From positions 4,708,102 to 4,772,101 of the forward strand of contig NC_085055.1 of assembly GCF_963662255.1 (NCBI RefSeq): 64,000 nt of DNA. The letters are read 5' to 3'. A program made the translations under genes and the position numbers. Below the pieces are notes generated by a model that saw only the letters and a list, made by a program, of their open reading frames with translations, was not told the DNA's origin and searched no databases. Below, in pieces: positions 36,190 through 48,150 of this stretch (within the stretch, counting starts at the first letter, position 1; each line of letters starts with the position of its first letter). This DNA comes from Cinclus cinclus. Lineage: Eukaryota > Chordata > Aves > Passeriformes > Cinclidae.

Positions 36190-39100
36190 GTAAGAAAATG
36201 ATTCTTGGCCGTGTTCCCGGGGTCATTTCGGGTCTCGCACAGAAGCGGTCTGTTAGCGCTTTTCTCTTCATCTTCAGCACTTCTGTGGTTCCCTCTTGTT
36301 GGTTTCAAAGCAGTTGTGATTTGTGGTTGTGTTGGGACCCTGCTGTGGCAGAAACGTCTGCTGCCCCAGAAGTATTGTGTATTGTTCTTCCCAGTTCAGT
36401 ATCTTTTAGCTACTTTATGCTTGTAATATAGCTCAGAGATGAGTCTGTGTGGACGGTGATATATATTTTATTTTGTTTTTTAGTTCTTGTTCATTTTTTT
36501 TTATTTTATGCCTTAGGGACTCATCTGGTTTGGGTTTGAGGTCACTGCTGGGACAGCAATGAGAGGGTTTTTTTCATAGTCTTAGCCTATAGTTGGCCAA
36601 AGGATAAGAAAGGAGGGTAGTTAGCAGCCAAAATAAGCTGATATTCTGCTATAGCCAAGAAGCTTAGAGCTGTAACTCCATACTGAAAGTATTTTATCTT
36701 TAGTCCCAGAAAACTTTGTAACTTCCAATCTGAAATGTGTTTATCCTGGCACTATTTTTTTCTACGTGTAGTATTTAGGTAACTGAAAGAAGTTTTTTCC
36801 ATCATATCCCTTTCTTCACAGAGAATTTGGGTTTTTTCCTCCTCACTTTATAGTTTCCCTTATGTCTTCTGAGAAAGAGAAGCAGTTAAAGGCAGTCAAA
36901 CTTCTGCAGTTCATAAATCTGTGCAAGAAAATATATACAGACCATGCAGCAAACTTGTGCATGTGTGTAGTTGTATTGCTGAACTTTCTAATAAGTATAA
37001 TTGACTTTTCCCCTCAAAAATGTAGGTTGTCAGAACCAGCACTTACAGTATGAATAACTGTTTGTAGACTGAGGATAAATGCCTACTAAATACGTGTAAT
37101 TAAATAAAAGGCCCAGAGCCTGAACACATCTGAATCAAACAAATTTCTCTCCACCGTGCTTTTCTCTTTGCTGTTGTCTGCCTCTTCCATGCAAAGAAAA
37201 GACATAAGGGGAGATGGAGTGACTCTTTGGAGCACTTGGAGTTTGGGACACGCTGGGAGAGCATCCTGTCACTCCACCAAGGATGTGGCTGTTGGGTTTA
37301 AAGTCTGGAAATAGTGTCCTGATGCACTGGAGCTGTTTTGAGCAACATGCCACAAGTTATCGAAATCCCATTTGTTTGCAGTAGCCTTTAGCGTACAGCA
37401 AATAAAATAAATAGCAGAAGAAGCCAGCAGAGCCCTATGTAAATCTCAGCTGTGCAAAATACTGGCGAGGCAAAGAGTTTCTGAAGCGTTGCCCGGAGGA
37501 TTTGTGCCTCAGTGATTGTCTGTGCACTGCTGAGTGGTGGAGGGTCCTTTGGAAACAGCGGTATCAAAACTCCTGTTGTTTACGGCCAAGGTTTAGTGTC
37601 CCTGTGTGATCTGTCCCTGGAGATGGAAGGTATGTGGGAAGAGGGAAGTTCTTCAAACAAGGCAGTGGAAATAGGAGCCGCTGGATACACAGCGGTAAAA
37701 AGCCATCTACAGGCAGGAATGCTGGTGTGTCAGTGAGTAGATAACTCCAGACAGCTTCCAGTGGGGACGTGGTGGTTGGCGTTTTTATCAGTTTATTCTA
37801 AGCACCTCTTTGCAAAATTGAAGTTGGAAGCCTGCTCGCTGTTGGATTCCAGGCAGCCAGGGGGGAAAAAAAAGGCACAAACTAATTAAATGTGATTTAT
37901 CGTGGAATTTGCGACAGTGTTGGAGAGATGAGTTGCCTTTCAGAAATGCTTCTGTGGATTTTAAATCTGTGCTTTGCTCTGGATGAAAAATGATGGTGCT
38001 GTTGAGCAAGTACACAAGAAAAACATCGTCTGTGTTAAAGTCTGTTCTTGAGAAGGAATATTCCCTGGAGGTCCCAGGTAGTGCAGCTTTGAGCAAATCT
38101 TTGTGGTGCTTTTAATTGGGAAAAGGATGGGTTTCCTTGAGCTTCGAGGTTAAAATGTAGGGCTTCTCCAGTGACATGCTTTCTGTGTTTCATCTGAGGA
38201 ATCCTTTGTTTATGAGAAAATTGTGGTGTTTGTTAAGCAGATAACAGACAAAAAGCCAACAGCATAGGAAACATTCTCTATTTGTTTTTCTAGTAGTGAC
38301 AGTTTGTAATGGAGATATACTGGAAATTGCCATGTGGATACTCTGCTTTGTAAACTGCAACTATGTATAGTGTTAGTTTTTTAATGTGAAGCAACAAACA
38401 ATTCCTAAGTAATTACATATATATTTTATAGTTTCTTTTTTTAAGAGGACAAAACTGCTGCTAATGTGGCACTGATATGTGGCATTTGCTTGTTCTGGCA
38501 TCTGCTCCTCATTCTAGAGGGTACTCAGTGCAATGACAAGATGGATTCAGGAGAGGAGGTTGTGCTGTTGTGTTTTGGTTTATCTTGTTATTTACTAGAT
38601 TTAGAATAACTGAAAGCAAACACTTGAATTGTCTGGAGATGAGGGTGATAAGCCTGTCTGATTTTTTCTGTGTTGAGTTAGTGTATGGCAATTCTGTGGC
38701 AGCAATGCGAATACCTTAAAACATGCTTTACATCTTTGTCTCTTATCACTTCCTTATACATAATTATGGACATGTCTGTGATTAGGTCCTTGCAAAGGAC
38801 TCTAATAATAGAATATGTGTATACATGTATTTAAACATCTGCTTCATGCTTCCAGGAATATTTTGTATGGAATGCCTGGAAAAGAAAGAAATAAATTCCT
38901 TTCAAGAGGCTAATAAAAACTTCAATAAACAAAAATTTTAGATGACCCCTGCCACCCTCAGAGATGCTTGGGATGTTGTGGACAGATTTCCCCATGCTTT
39001 TAATCTAAATTAGCAAAATCAATCTGCTCTGCTTAGTTTGTAGGTTCTCTGGGCGTCTGTGCAACTGTGTCAATTTTACATGGTTGCTCCCCGTTTTCCA

Positions 39101-40723
39101 CTCACCCACTAATAAGATGCCAATGTTTATAACCTAAATTGCAGTGTTACCTTTTGCCCCAAATATTTCTGCACAATTCTTTTGTCGAGCCCAGAACTGT
39201 AGTGAAGTAAGGTGGAGTGACTATTTTGGACCCTGATAGCAGAAACATCATGGGAGCAGAGAGTTGTCCTGATTTGTTTCAGAATGACCTTGCTGTTTTC
39301 CTTTAGTGTATGGTTAGTTGGCTGAAAGAATGAATTCTACTTTATAACTTGCCTTTGTTGTAGAAGTATGTCCCTATTCAGTGTCAATTCACCTAACATA
39401 AGTGACCTTCTGCTTGCAGACACTTGAACTGATCTGTGTACGTTACTCAGTGTTACGCATTGCTCTGCTCCCTCTTTATTTATTGACATGGAATAATGCA
39501 GCAGAGAAAAAAAAATGAAAGCTTTTGTGGATAATGAGAGCACCAGGTAGGTTTTCTTCTGGTCAGCTTGTATTTTTCATGGACTCCTGATGTCAACTCA
39601 CAGAAGGGAAAAAAATTGCCTTCAATGTCTTTTTAGTAGCAAATGTATGGCAACCAGAAGCATCACTTCATTAGAATGAATTAACAGAGTAGAAGAGACC
39701 CAGTGAGAACTGCAGAGCTTGTGGAATATTTTTGGGGTCTGTAATTACCAAATAGTGTTGTGGGTTTTTTTGTTGTTGTTTTGTTTGTTTATTTTCTTTT
39801 TTTTTCCTCTTCTATAAGTACTGATAGAAATGGTGAGTTTGAAAGGCAGAGGTACAGCTTTGGCTTGACTGACTGCATGAAGGTTGCTGCTTTACTAGGG
39901 GACCCAGTATTTTTTGTATTTCTTATGATGTTAAAGCATCAGGAATAATGACTTAGGCTGATGTGGAAAAAAATTCCTCCTTTTGTGACAAGATAAGGCA
40001 AGTTGGAATATACCATGTTCATGATTCTTCTGGCTGTATTTGGACTGAAGGCAAGTTGGTGACCTAGTTGAATACATGCTTGTGTGTGATGTTCTGTCCT
40101 TGTAGCAGATAGTAATTGGTGTTTGGCTAGAAGGGGTGTGTTTGGTTGGCTTGAACAGTTGTTACGTTGGTCTTGTTTTCACCCGTTCTTACTTCACTTT
40201 GCTTAGAACATGCTTATGTCTTGTTCTTTTGTGCTACTCTGAAGCTCTGGGGAAATGATTTTATAGTCTTGTTTGGAGATATTTTTATTAACTGTATTAA
40301 AAATTGAAGAAAGGGTTAAAAATAAGCTTTAGATTTTCCTCAAAACATGTTAGTGTTCCTCTGTTATACAGTCCTGTATTGAACTGTGGCTACCTTGGAA
40401 GCCACAACTTTTAAGGTGAGGAATTTATTCCTATTTGGTTGCATCCTCTGAAGGATGGCAACATGTTTCTTGAGGGCTGATTTCCAGTGAGTCATCCCCT
40501 GAGCAGGGCAGAGGGATGTTCAGCTGCTATCACATCTTCTGCTTTGGCAGGTTAACTAGGAAATTTATTTTCAAAGCCTGCCTTGGGGAGAAGAGAGTAA
40601 CAAGTCTTCATTTTCGAATGCTGGAAAGTGTTAGGAGCTGTGGCATCTCAAAGAAAAGCAAATGAAAGAAAACAACTGTTTCTTACTCTGGGTTTTTATG
40701 AAATTGGCTTCTGCTTTAGTGAG

Positions 40724-40752
40724 TTTTTTTTTTTTTTTGTTGTTTTTTTTTT
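40724..40752 (-). repeat. Poly(T) with G interruptions
   Basis: Fifteen T, GTTG, then ten T. Low-complexity tract in the predicted intron. Confidence 0.85.
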
Positions 40753-42825
40753 GGTTGGTTTATTTCAACTCGGTGGTCTGCTTTTCTCAGTGTCCCACTT
40801 GCCCATCCTTTCTTTAAATCATTTATTCATTAGCCAGCTGTGATTCGTGATACTACAGTAGGGTTTTCCTCCTAATTATCTCTCAGTATGATTTATATTC
40901 TGTTGGTTGCAAAGCTGTCAAAGGTGATCCTTAGCCATGCAGTGAGGTTTCTTCTGTTCTTGTGCTCCAGGCTGGGGATGCAGCATTTGGTCACAGGAGC
41001 AGTGTCCCTCCTGAGCAGCCCATCTGACAATTGTCTGGGGAACTGAGCAGCTAGAGACACAATACTTCATTTGGCACCATGTTTGCTCTTAGCTGGCTTT
41101 TCTTGAATGCTTCAGATGTGGGTGAGGGAGGGGCAGCAGATCTGTGTTTGTGGAACTCTGCATTCCCTTCTGTCCTCTTCCCTTTGACTTCATGCTCTTG
41201 CTCACGCACTGGTTGTGACGTGTGGCCTTTGCATGACTAAAAATGCAGGCATGTGGACCTGAGGCTGCTGGGTGGGAGGAACGTGTCCATCCGCACGTGC
41301 AGTGGCGTGTGCCCAGCAGAGCAGCCCAGGTGGCTGTGTCTGGTCCCCAGGGTGGGTGCAGATGAGCCAGGAAGGCTGTGGGGTGTGGTCCTCACATGCT
41401 TCAGAAGAGCGGACAGGAGCACAGATGCTGCTTCTTGGATCATAGGTTGAGACACTGGTGATGGTATGGAACCCTGCCAGACATACGAGGAGGGAAAATC
41501 CATCTTCAAAAGCTGTTTCTGAGGAACGGGCCACAAGTTTACTGGCTTGGTTGGCAAGGGTTTACTTCTAAGGAAGGAAATGAGAGATTGGCAATATGGT
41601 GAGGCGGCCTTGTGTTATTTGGCTGTTGTGTGTAAGAGGTGGAAGGAGTTAAACTGCATGTTGTCTGTGGACAACTTAGGCTTGAAGAATAACCCAGAAA
41701 CAGGATGAGCTGCAGAAAGTTGGTGGTGTTAAGGAGAAGAGAAAGGGATGGCAAAAAATAAATCTCAGTTTAGTATAAATAATAAAATGGTGCTTCACTC
41801 TGTCTGTGTTGATGTCTGAACATATATGTATGTTGTGTCCTCTTAAATGAGTGACCTTACATGGCTTGGAAGAGCAGAGAAAATGTCAGTGTCACAATTA
41901 ATCCTCTGTAGAAATTGTGGAGTGAAACAACACTTAAGATTCTGGATCAGTTCAAAATGACTCTGCTCTCTTTGTTCACTGTGACCCTGCAGGCTGTCAG
42001 CTCTGCTCTGAAGAGTTCAACGTCCTTTTGTACTTGTAGGAAATGTATGTTGGATGTTTTGAGGATGAAGGGTTAATTTTATGGCATTTCAGGGTGTAAG
42101 TTCATATGTTCATAAGTCAGTTTGACAGTCAATATCTCACTGTTCTCTAGTCAGAAGTTTATTTAGGCTGCTGTAGATACTTTCCTCGTCTCTGATAATA
42201 ATGATAAAATAACCAGCATAAGCAGAAGTGAAGCCTGGTTTTCTGATACTTCTGTGTTTTTCTTGCACTCAAGCAGGTAGGTAGTTCATTCCCATGGTGT
42301 CTACTTATGTAACTTTCCATTTGTATGTTTCCTTTGGGTTTATTTGTTGTAAAACTAAATTACATTTTAGTTCACCAGGACCTCAAAACAACACCAGAAG
42401 TCAGCAAACAGAAACCTTAGAGGACCAAACACAAATGACTTTGTATTTCCCACTGTGGTTGTCTTAGATGTTGGTGAGGTAATGTCATGTTCAGAAGGTA
42501 AGAAAGATCCTATGGATTTCACCAGAGACATAGATGTCTTGTCGGATGACTCTTGTGGAGTACTGGAAGTGCTTAGCTGTTCCTACCATGCCAGGAAGTT
42601 AAAATAGCATAAATAGGAAGCAGCATAAGGTTCACTGAGAATTTTAGTACTAGATGAAGGTCTAGGGTCTCACTCTTACTTGGTATTGAACATGCAGTTA
42701 CATTATTCTTAGCTGACCATAACCAATGCACAAGAAATCTTATGGCTAAAGAGGAATTCTGAGATTTTTCCACAAAGCAAAAACTCTTCAGAGTTTGGCA
42801 TAAAAGTGGAGAAAAGGGAATGAAA

Positions 42826-43063
42826 GGATAGATTTAGCTTAGATATTAGGAAGAATATTTTTCTTATGAGGGTGGTGAGACTGTCACAGGTTGCTCAGAG
42901 AAGCTGTGGCTGCCCCTTCCCTGGAAATGTCCAAGGCCAGGTTGGATGGGGCTTGGAGCAACCTGAGATAGTGGAAGGTGTCCCTGCCTATGTCAGGGGA
43001 GTTGGAACTACATTGTCTTCATGGTACCCTTCAACCCAAACCATTTCATGAGTCTATGATGTG
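42826..43063 (+). mobile_element. CR1 LINE 3' end, best-preserved copy
   Basis: It follows the CR1 3' UTR in order: TAGATATTAGGAAGAAT, GAGGGTGGTGAGACTGTCAC, AGGTTGCTCAGAGAAGCTGT, GGCCAGGTTGGATGGGGCTT, GGTGTCCCTGCC, GGAGTTGGAACTA, then the terminus CCCAAACCATTTCATGAGTC with TATGA. It lacks coding sequence and is 5' truncated. It sits in sense orientation in the predicted intron. Confidence 0.93.
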
Positions 43064-44106
43064 AGCCTTAATCCTTGTTTCTTGTGTGTCAGCTGGTGGT
43101 GAAATTAACTTGTTTCATTCTGCTCCACACATGTTTATTTTTGCAACTCCATATGCTGTTGTAACAGATCTTTATTATTGCTTGTTAAGTTCAGCGGTGC
43201 TTTTAGTGACTGCACAAAACAAACATCCTTTGTGACTTTATTAGACATACAGTGCAAACTTTTTGTTGACTTGAGGGCTGTTCCTCGGGTCAGTGAGTGC
43301 TGCAAGCAGCAGTCAGGGCACTGTATGCCCACGACGGAGGAGATGAGAAACAGAAAGGAATTGTTTTGTCACCTAATTTAAGTATCTTCTCTCTGCAAGC
43401 TCTTGTGTGTGTGGTGCTTTATCTGTACCCTTTCCCCTCCTGGTTAACAGAGCTGGACGTGCTTGTCCAGCTGTTCCAGCTGCCTTGTTCAGTGGGCAGG
43501 AAATGGTGATGTGGTGGAAATTAGGCAATTCTGCCGAGCGCTACCAAAAGCATCTCTGATCTCTACCACAGCAGCCACTTCTGGATAAAATGTAAGAGTG
43601 AAGTCATCCAGATACTTCTGTAACCACAATCTGTGTAAGGAACAAGGTGGCTACACTTGGATTTTTATGCATGTCTGAATAGGTTGCTTCAGTGGATGTG
43701 TGTGAGCTGCTATGTTACTGTAAAGGCAATATTTGTGGATCTAAAACTCTGAAGTTAGACATCAACAGTTTCACTTCCTTTTGGCATTTTGCGACCATGC
43801 AATTGAACAGGATGATATTATGCTCTAAAATATTGCTGTAAAAAGCCTTTTCAGTTTCTTGGACCTTCTAAACTATTCCAGTCCTGCCCTTGCTAGCACA
43901 TCTTAGTAAATCCTTATTTCTTTATTCCCTTTTTTCTTTGTTAGTCTTTTCTAGACTACAGTGTATTGATTTCAGAGTACCCTCAGTTGAGTTAACGCAG
44001 GGGAAGGAAGGAGAGTGAAATGTGAGAATTGGGACGAAGAAAATACAGATATGTGAAGACACAGAAAGTAGTATTGACTGGATTAGTTTGCAAGCAGACC
44101 AAGTGT

Positions 44107-44121
44107 ATTATTATTATTATT
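44107..44121. repeat. (ATT)5 microsatellite
   Basis: Five ATT units. Short and probably of no functional weight. Confidence 0.85.
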
Positions 44122-44518
44122 AGCCCTGCTATAATTTAAGGTTCCGTGACGTTCTCTCACAATGAAATGCAATAATGCACTCTTACATGACTGAGTTCAC
44201 TTGGACAGTGCTAACACCATCCTTGAGCAGATGGGGTCCAGCGTGGTGAGCAGCAGTGACGTGGTTGTGCTGCAGCTGCAGAGCTGTGGGCAGTGCTGGC
44301 TGGGGACGAGGTGCTGCTCTGGCTCCGCCGGAGCGACGTGGCAGCGGCAGATCTGTCCTTTCGCTTCGGGAGGGAAAAGCAAAGCCTTGGCCTGCTGCCT
44401 GGCCTAACCTCTCATGTATTCGAGTTAGAAAGTGTATGGGGCTGGCAGATTGCATCTGTCAGCTTCCCTCCTCTTCTGTCCTGGGAAGAGTTATTTTCCA
44501 TTAATTATGGATACGTAC

Positions 44519-44536
44519 TTTTTTTTTTTTTTTTTT
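44519..44536 (-). repeat. Poly(T) run
   Basis: Eighteen consecutive T followed by ACCCCCTGAAG. It could act as a polypyrimidine tract, but no exon with a frame follows. Confidence 0.9.
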
Positions 44537-47489
44537 ACCCCCTGAAGTGTCCTTCCTCTGTGGAGCAAGTGAGGTGCAAGTGTGGTCTGCTGGTTCCCTG
44601 AAGGGTTCCCCCAGGATGGCTGGCTGGCAGGAGGTTTCTCTCTGCTCGGGCAGGGGTGCAGTGAGGTCCTGCCTGTGCTCCCTGCCTGGACTGTTCCTCC
44701 TCCCTCTCCGATTGCCTGGCAAGTGCAAGACAATTTGAGGGAGCTGTATGCAAAGTGTAGGTGATTCATATGAAGAGAGCTTAACTTTTACTTAAAAATT
44801 TTGAGGATTTGACTGGTTCTTCAGTGAGTATTTTATGTTGGCTACATGCTGTATAAAGTATAACTGATTGAGTATTTTTGCATATCCCTGTTTTTCTCAG
44901 AAAATATTTTGCAATATTCAACTTGTGAATTTATGAAAGGATTTGGCAGATGGGGAGGGGAAGCAACAACTCTTCTCTCATCATACACAAAATACACAGT
45001 TGGAAGGAAGAAACAGATAAATACCAATTTTATCTGTTCTAGTATGTTAGACAAAGGTCTTCTTTGTTTTTCTGCCAACATCAGCTCTTCCTGACCTTTG
45101 TGATCAATATTAGCATTGAAGTTTCTTCAATCCGATATGGAGACTTTGTTGTGCAGCTGCTCAACCAGAGTGTGAACGTGGTCTAATAGTGGTTATACAG
45201 CTATGAAGAAAGGTACCCACCCAAGGGGGGAATCTTATTTTGCTTTTAATAGAGATGGGAAGGGAGATTAACACTATTTTGCAAGTCCTTCTGGGATTTG
45301 TTTTGGGAAGTGTATGCGTTCTGATCATCATGTTAATGAAAGATGGGTAAATTTGAAGTGGTGGAGTTACAGGTGAGGGTTACAAGCATGACTGGAAGTG
45401 TGGAAAGCTTTTCTCATAAGATGAGATGGAGAAATATTTACAGGAAAGAAGTTCCAATGAACTTTACTATCTCTAAATCCATCAGAGAGGTAAACACTGA
45501 AGGCATACAGGACTGTTTAAGCCAGAAGCCAGTGCTGGCAGATGAACGTGTGGATGCAAGATGTCAGTAAATAAAAACTTCTTTACAATTTGATCAAGCA
45601 GCTTAGTCCAAACCCAGCCCAGCTATCTAAACAGGAGCCAACTTGGGGCATTCAGAAAGACCTAAGTACTTTTAATATACGGGGCTTAATGCAAGGCTAT
45701 TAAAGAATATGTGGCTGTAATACTCCCCTATGTGAATAAGGAGTGTACAAGTGGCAGATGGATTTCAAGGAACTGGGGGAACAGAGAACCTGGAATGTAG
45801 TCTGATGAAAGTACTGTGGGCATTCATTGCAGCTGCAAAGTTTATAAATCTAATCCTTACTTGTTAATGAACTGCCATTCAACTTCAACTGGCAACTTTT
45901 TTTACAAGTCTGCTTGCAGCTGAGGTTATGCATGTGCAGAACTGTACAATACTGGAGGTGCAACTTCAGTATGGCTGCAATCCTGGTGGAATTTCACTTT
46001 CATGTGCTGTTACTTTTATTGGTGGAAGGTCCTGATGTAACATAGTTCCAGGAAAGGAGATGGGCAGCTTTCAAAGAGCTTTGAACATCAGGTCAGAAAA
46101 TAAAGGTGTTTTCCAAAAGCGGTGGATCGCCTATCAAAGTGGAGAGGTTTGTACCCAAAACTTTACCAATTATAATCTCTAGGAAATAGTATGTTAATTC
46201 TTGATAATCACAGGCTTCAAAGCAAAATCAGAATGCAAGATAAACTTCTCTTTATACTTTGTCTTGGGGGAGGAAAAAGATAACAAGGTCAGGGTTATAC
46301 AAATGTGAATTGAAATATTTAAAAATCAAAATGTGTGAATTTGTTTGCTGATAGAAGACGGAAGCTATACTGAAATGCAAGGTAAAAGTGTTTTAAAATG
46401 TGAAATCGGTGAACAAAACTGCGATGCCAAAGTAGAAATACTGTCAGTGGTAAGGAAAGGAGAATTTAAATTTGGTCATCTGCAACTTCAGAGATGGCTG
46501 TAAAACCAGCAAATTGCTAGTTCTGCTGGCACCAGGACTCTGGAAAAGTAAGAAGTCAGCCTACAGAGAAGGTATTATCCGACTAATTGCTTGGTAGCTA
46601 TACTGAAATTGGTCTAATACTGACCTGTGCTGTTCCCCTTTCCCAGCAGAAATGCTTCTGTGTCAGGCAGAAGTTAATGTTCCTTTGGAGAGAGGAGGAT
46701 GCAGTGAGTCCTGCAGACTTTGATCTGAGCCTCTTCATCTGCAGTGGGAGTCACAGGAACTTGTTGACAAAGCTGTTTTCTGTGATACAACTGAGATTTT
46801 GGTTTGGGGTGGATTTCTTTTGTTTTAAAAAGTCTAAGCTTTAATAAGTAAATTATCAACACTCTTATTTAAGCTCATGATGTGCTTTTTCCCAAGCTGC
46901 TTGAGGGGGGGATAGAAGTTGTTTTAATTGTCTTTATGCTAATGCAGAACTGGGAGCTTGTTTCCATCCATCAGTGCTGGAAACTGCAACAAAAGCCAAG
47001 CAAACTCGCAGATGGTTGCAGATCCAGGATCCCAGCCACTGCCCAATGCCTCTGTCATTTGCTGCTTATAAAACACTGTTCTGGGCGTGTGAGTGTGGAC
47101 TTTGCCTTCCCCGTGCCGGGCTGTGAGCTTGGACTTTGCCTTTGTCAGCAGCAGAAGGAGGAAGGTGAAGCCCTGAACGTTCCCGCGGGGTCCCCGGCCT
47201 TTGGCCAGGGCTCCTTGCCAGCGACGTAAGGATTGCCTTGGGAGTTCTCCAGGGTTATAAAACACCCAGCTGTTGATCTTGTAGAAGTTGTGTGACTGGG
47301 CAGCTGGGAACTCGGACGGGCTGGAGGATGAGCTGTGTTTGACGGAGGAACAATGGTTTCACAAGCGCGCACACGTACTCCCCTCACCCCCCTTCTGGGG
47401 CCATGGGTGTGCACTATCTGAAATCCTGGTGCTAATTAAAAATCACAATAAGCCAGGGCACTTAAAAGTGGGGTTTGTTGGGGTGTTTT

Positions 47490-47511
47490 TGTTTTTATTT
47501 TTTTTTTTTTT
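47490..47511 (-). repeat. Poly(T) tract
   Basis: A GTTTTTATTT lead-in followed by a run of T. Simple low-complexity sequence. Confidence 0.85.
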
Positions 47512-48104
47512 AATTTAAAACTGCTCTGACTGGGACAGTTAATGAAACAACTGGGAACAGAATCTTGCATTGTGGCCACTTGCTCAGTCGTGGCTGAGTT
47601 GGTGCAAAGTATGTTGCAGTTGATTTTTATTGTTTTGATGGGATTTCAGCCTACTGTGGCCAGGGAAAAGTTAACATGGGCAGCAAGAACTGACTCAACT
47701 TCCAGGGGTGGAAGTGCTGGTGGGAGGCCAGGAGCTGATTGGAAGAACCTGGCTGGGAATAGGGCAGAGGGAGCATCCCTGAGCAGGTTGGCAGAGCCAG
47801 GAGCACAGCAGAAGTGATCAGTGGGGCTTTATTTGATGCTGGCTGGGTAGTATGGTTTAGTTTCAGTCTCACCCACAAACTGCTAAGCATTTCCTGATTT
47901 AGGAAGGTCAGTATGAAAAAACTTGAAGTGTAAAGCTGTAGTTGTTAATGTGGACAGTCAAATAGATCCCGTGAAGTGATAATTAGTGTTACTGGCCAGG
48001 GCAGGCTGTCAATTTTAGTAGGAAATCATTAAATAAACACTGGTGAATGACCAGTATGCTGGTTCTTCCCTTGGAAGAGACAGAGCACTAACAGAGGTGA
48101 TGTG

Positions 48105-48150
48105 TTTCATTATCCCCATTTTGCAGCTGAGAAAACAAGACACAGAGGTG
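48105..48150 (-). mobile_element. MIR-type SINE core fragment
   Basis: CATTATCCCCATTTTGCAG followed by CTGAGAAAACAAGACACAGA is very close to the reverse complement of the MIR core-to-3' segment (CTCTGTGCCTCAGTTTCCTC followed by ATCTGTAAAATGGGGATAAT). Outside this block the resemblance fades. MIR and related CORE-SINEs are ancient amniote elements, so this is an old insertion that long predates the CR1 copies here. An L2-related tail with a similar sequence is the alternative. Confidence 0.7.
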
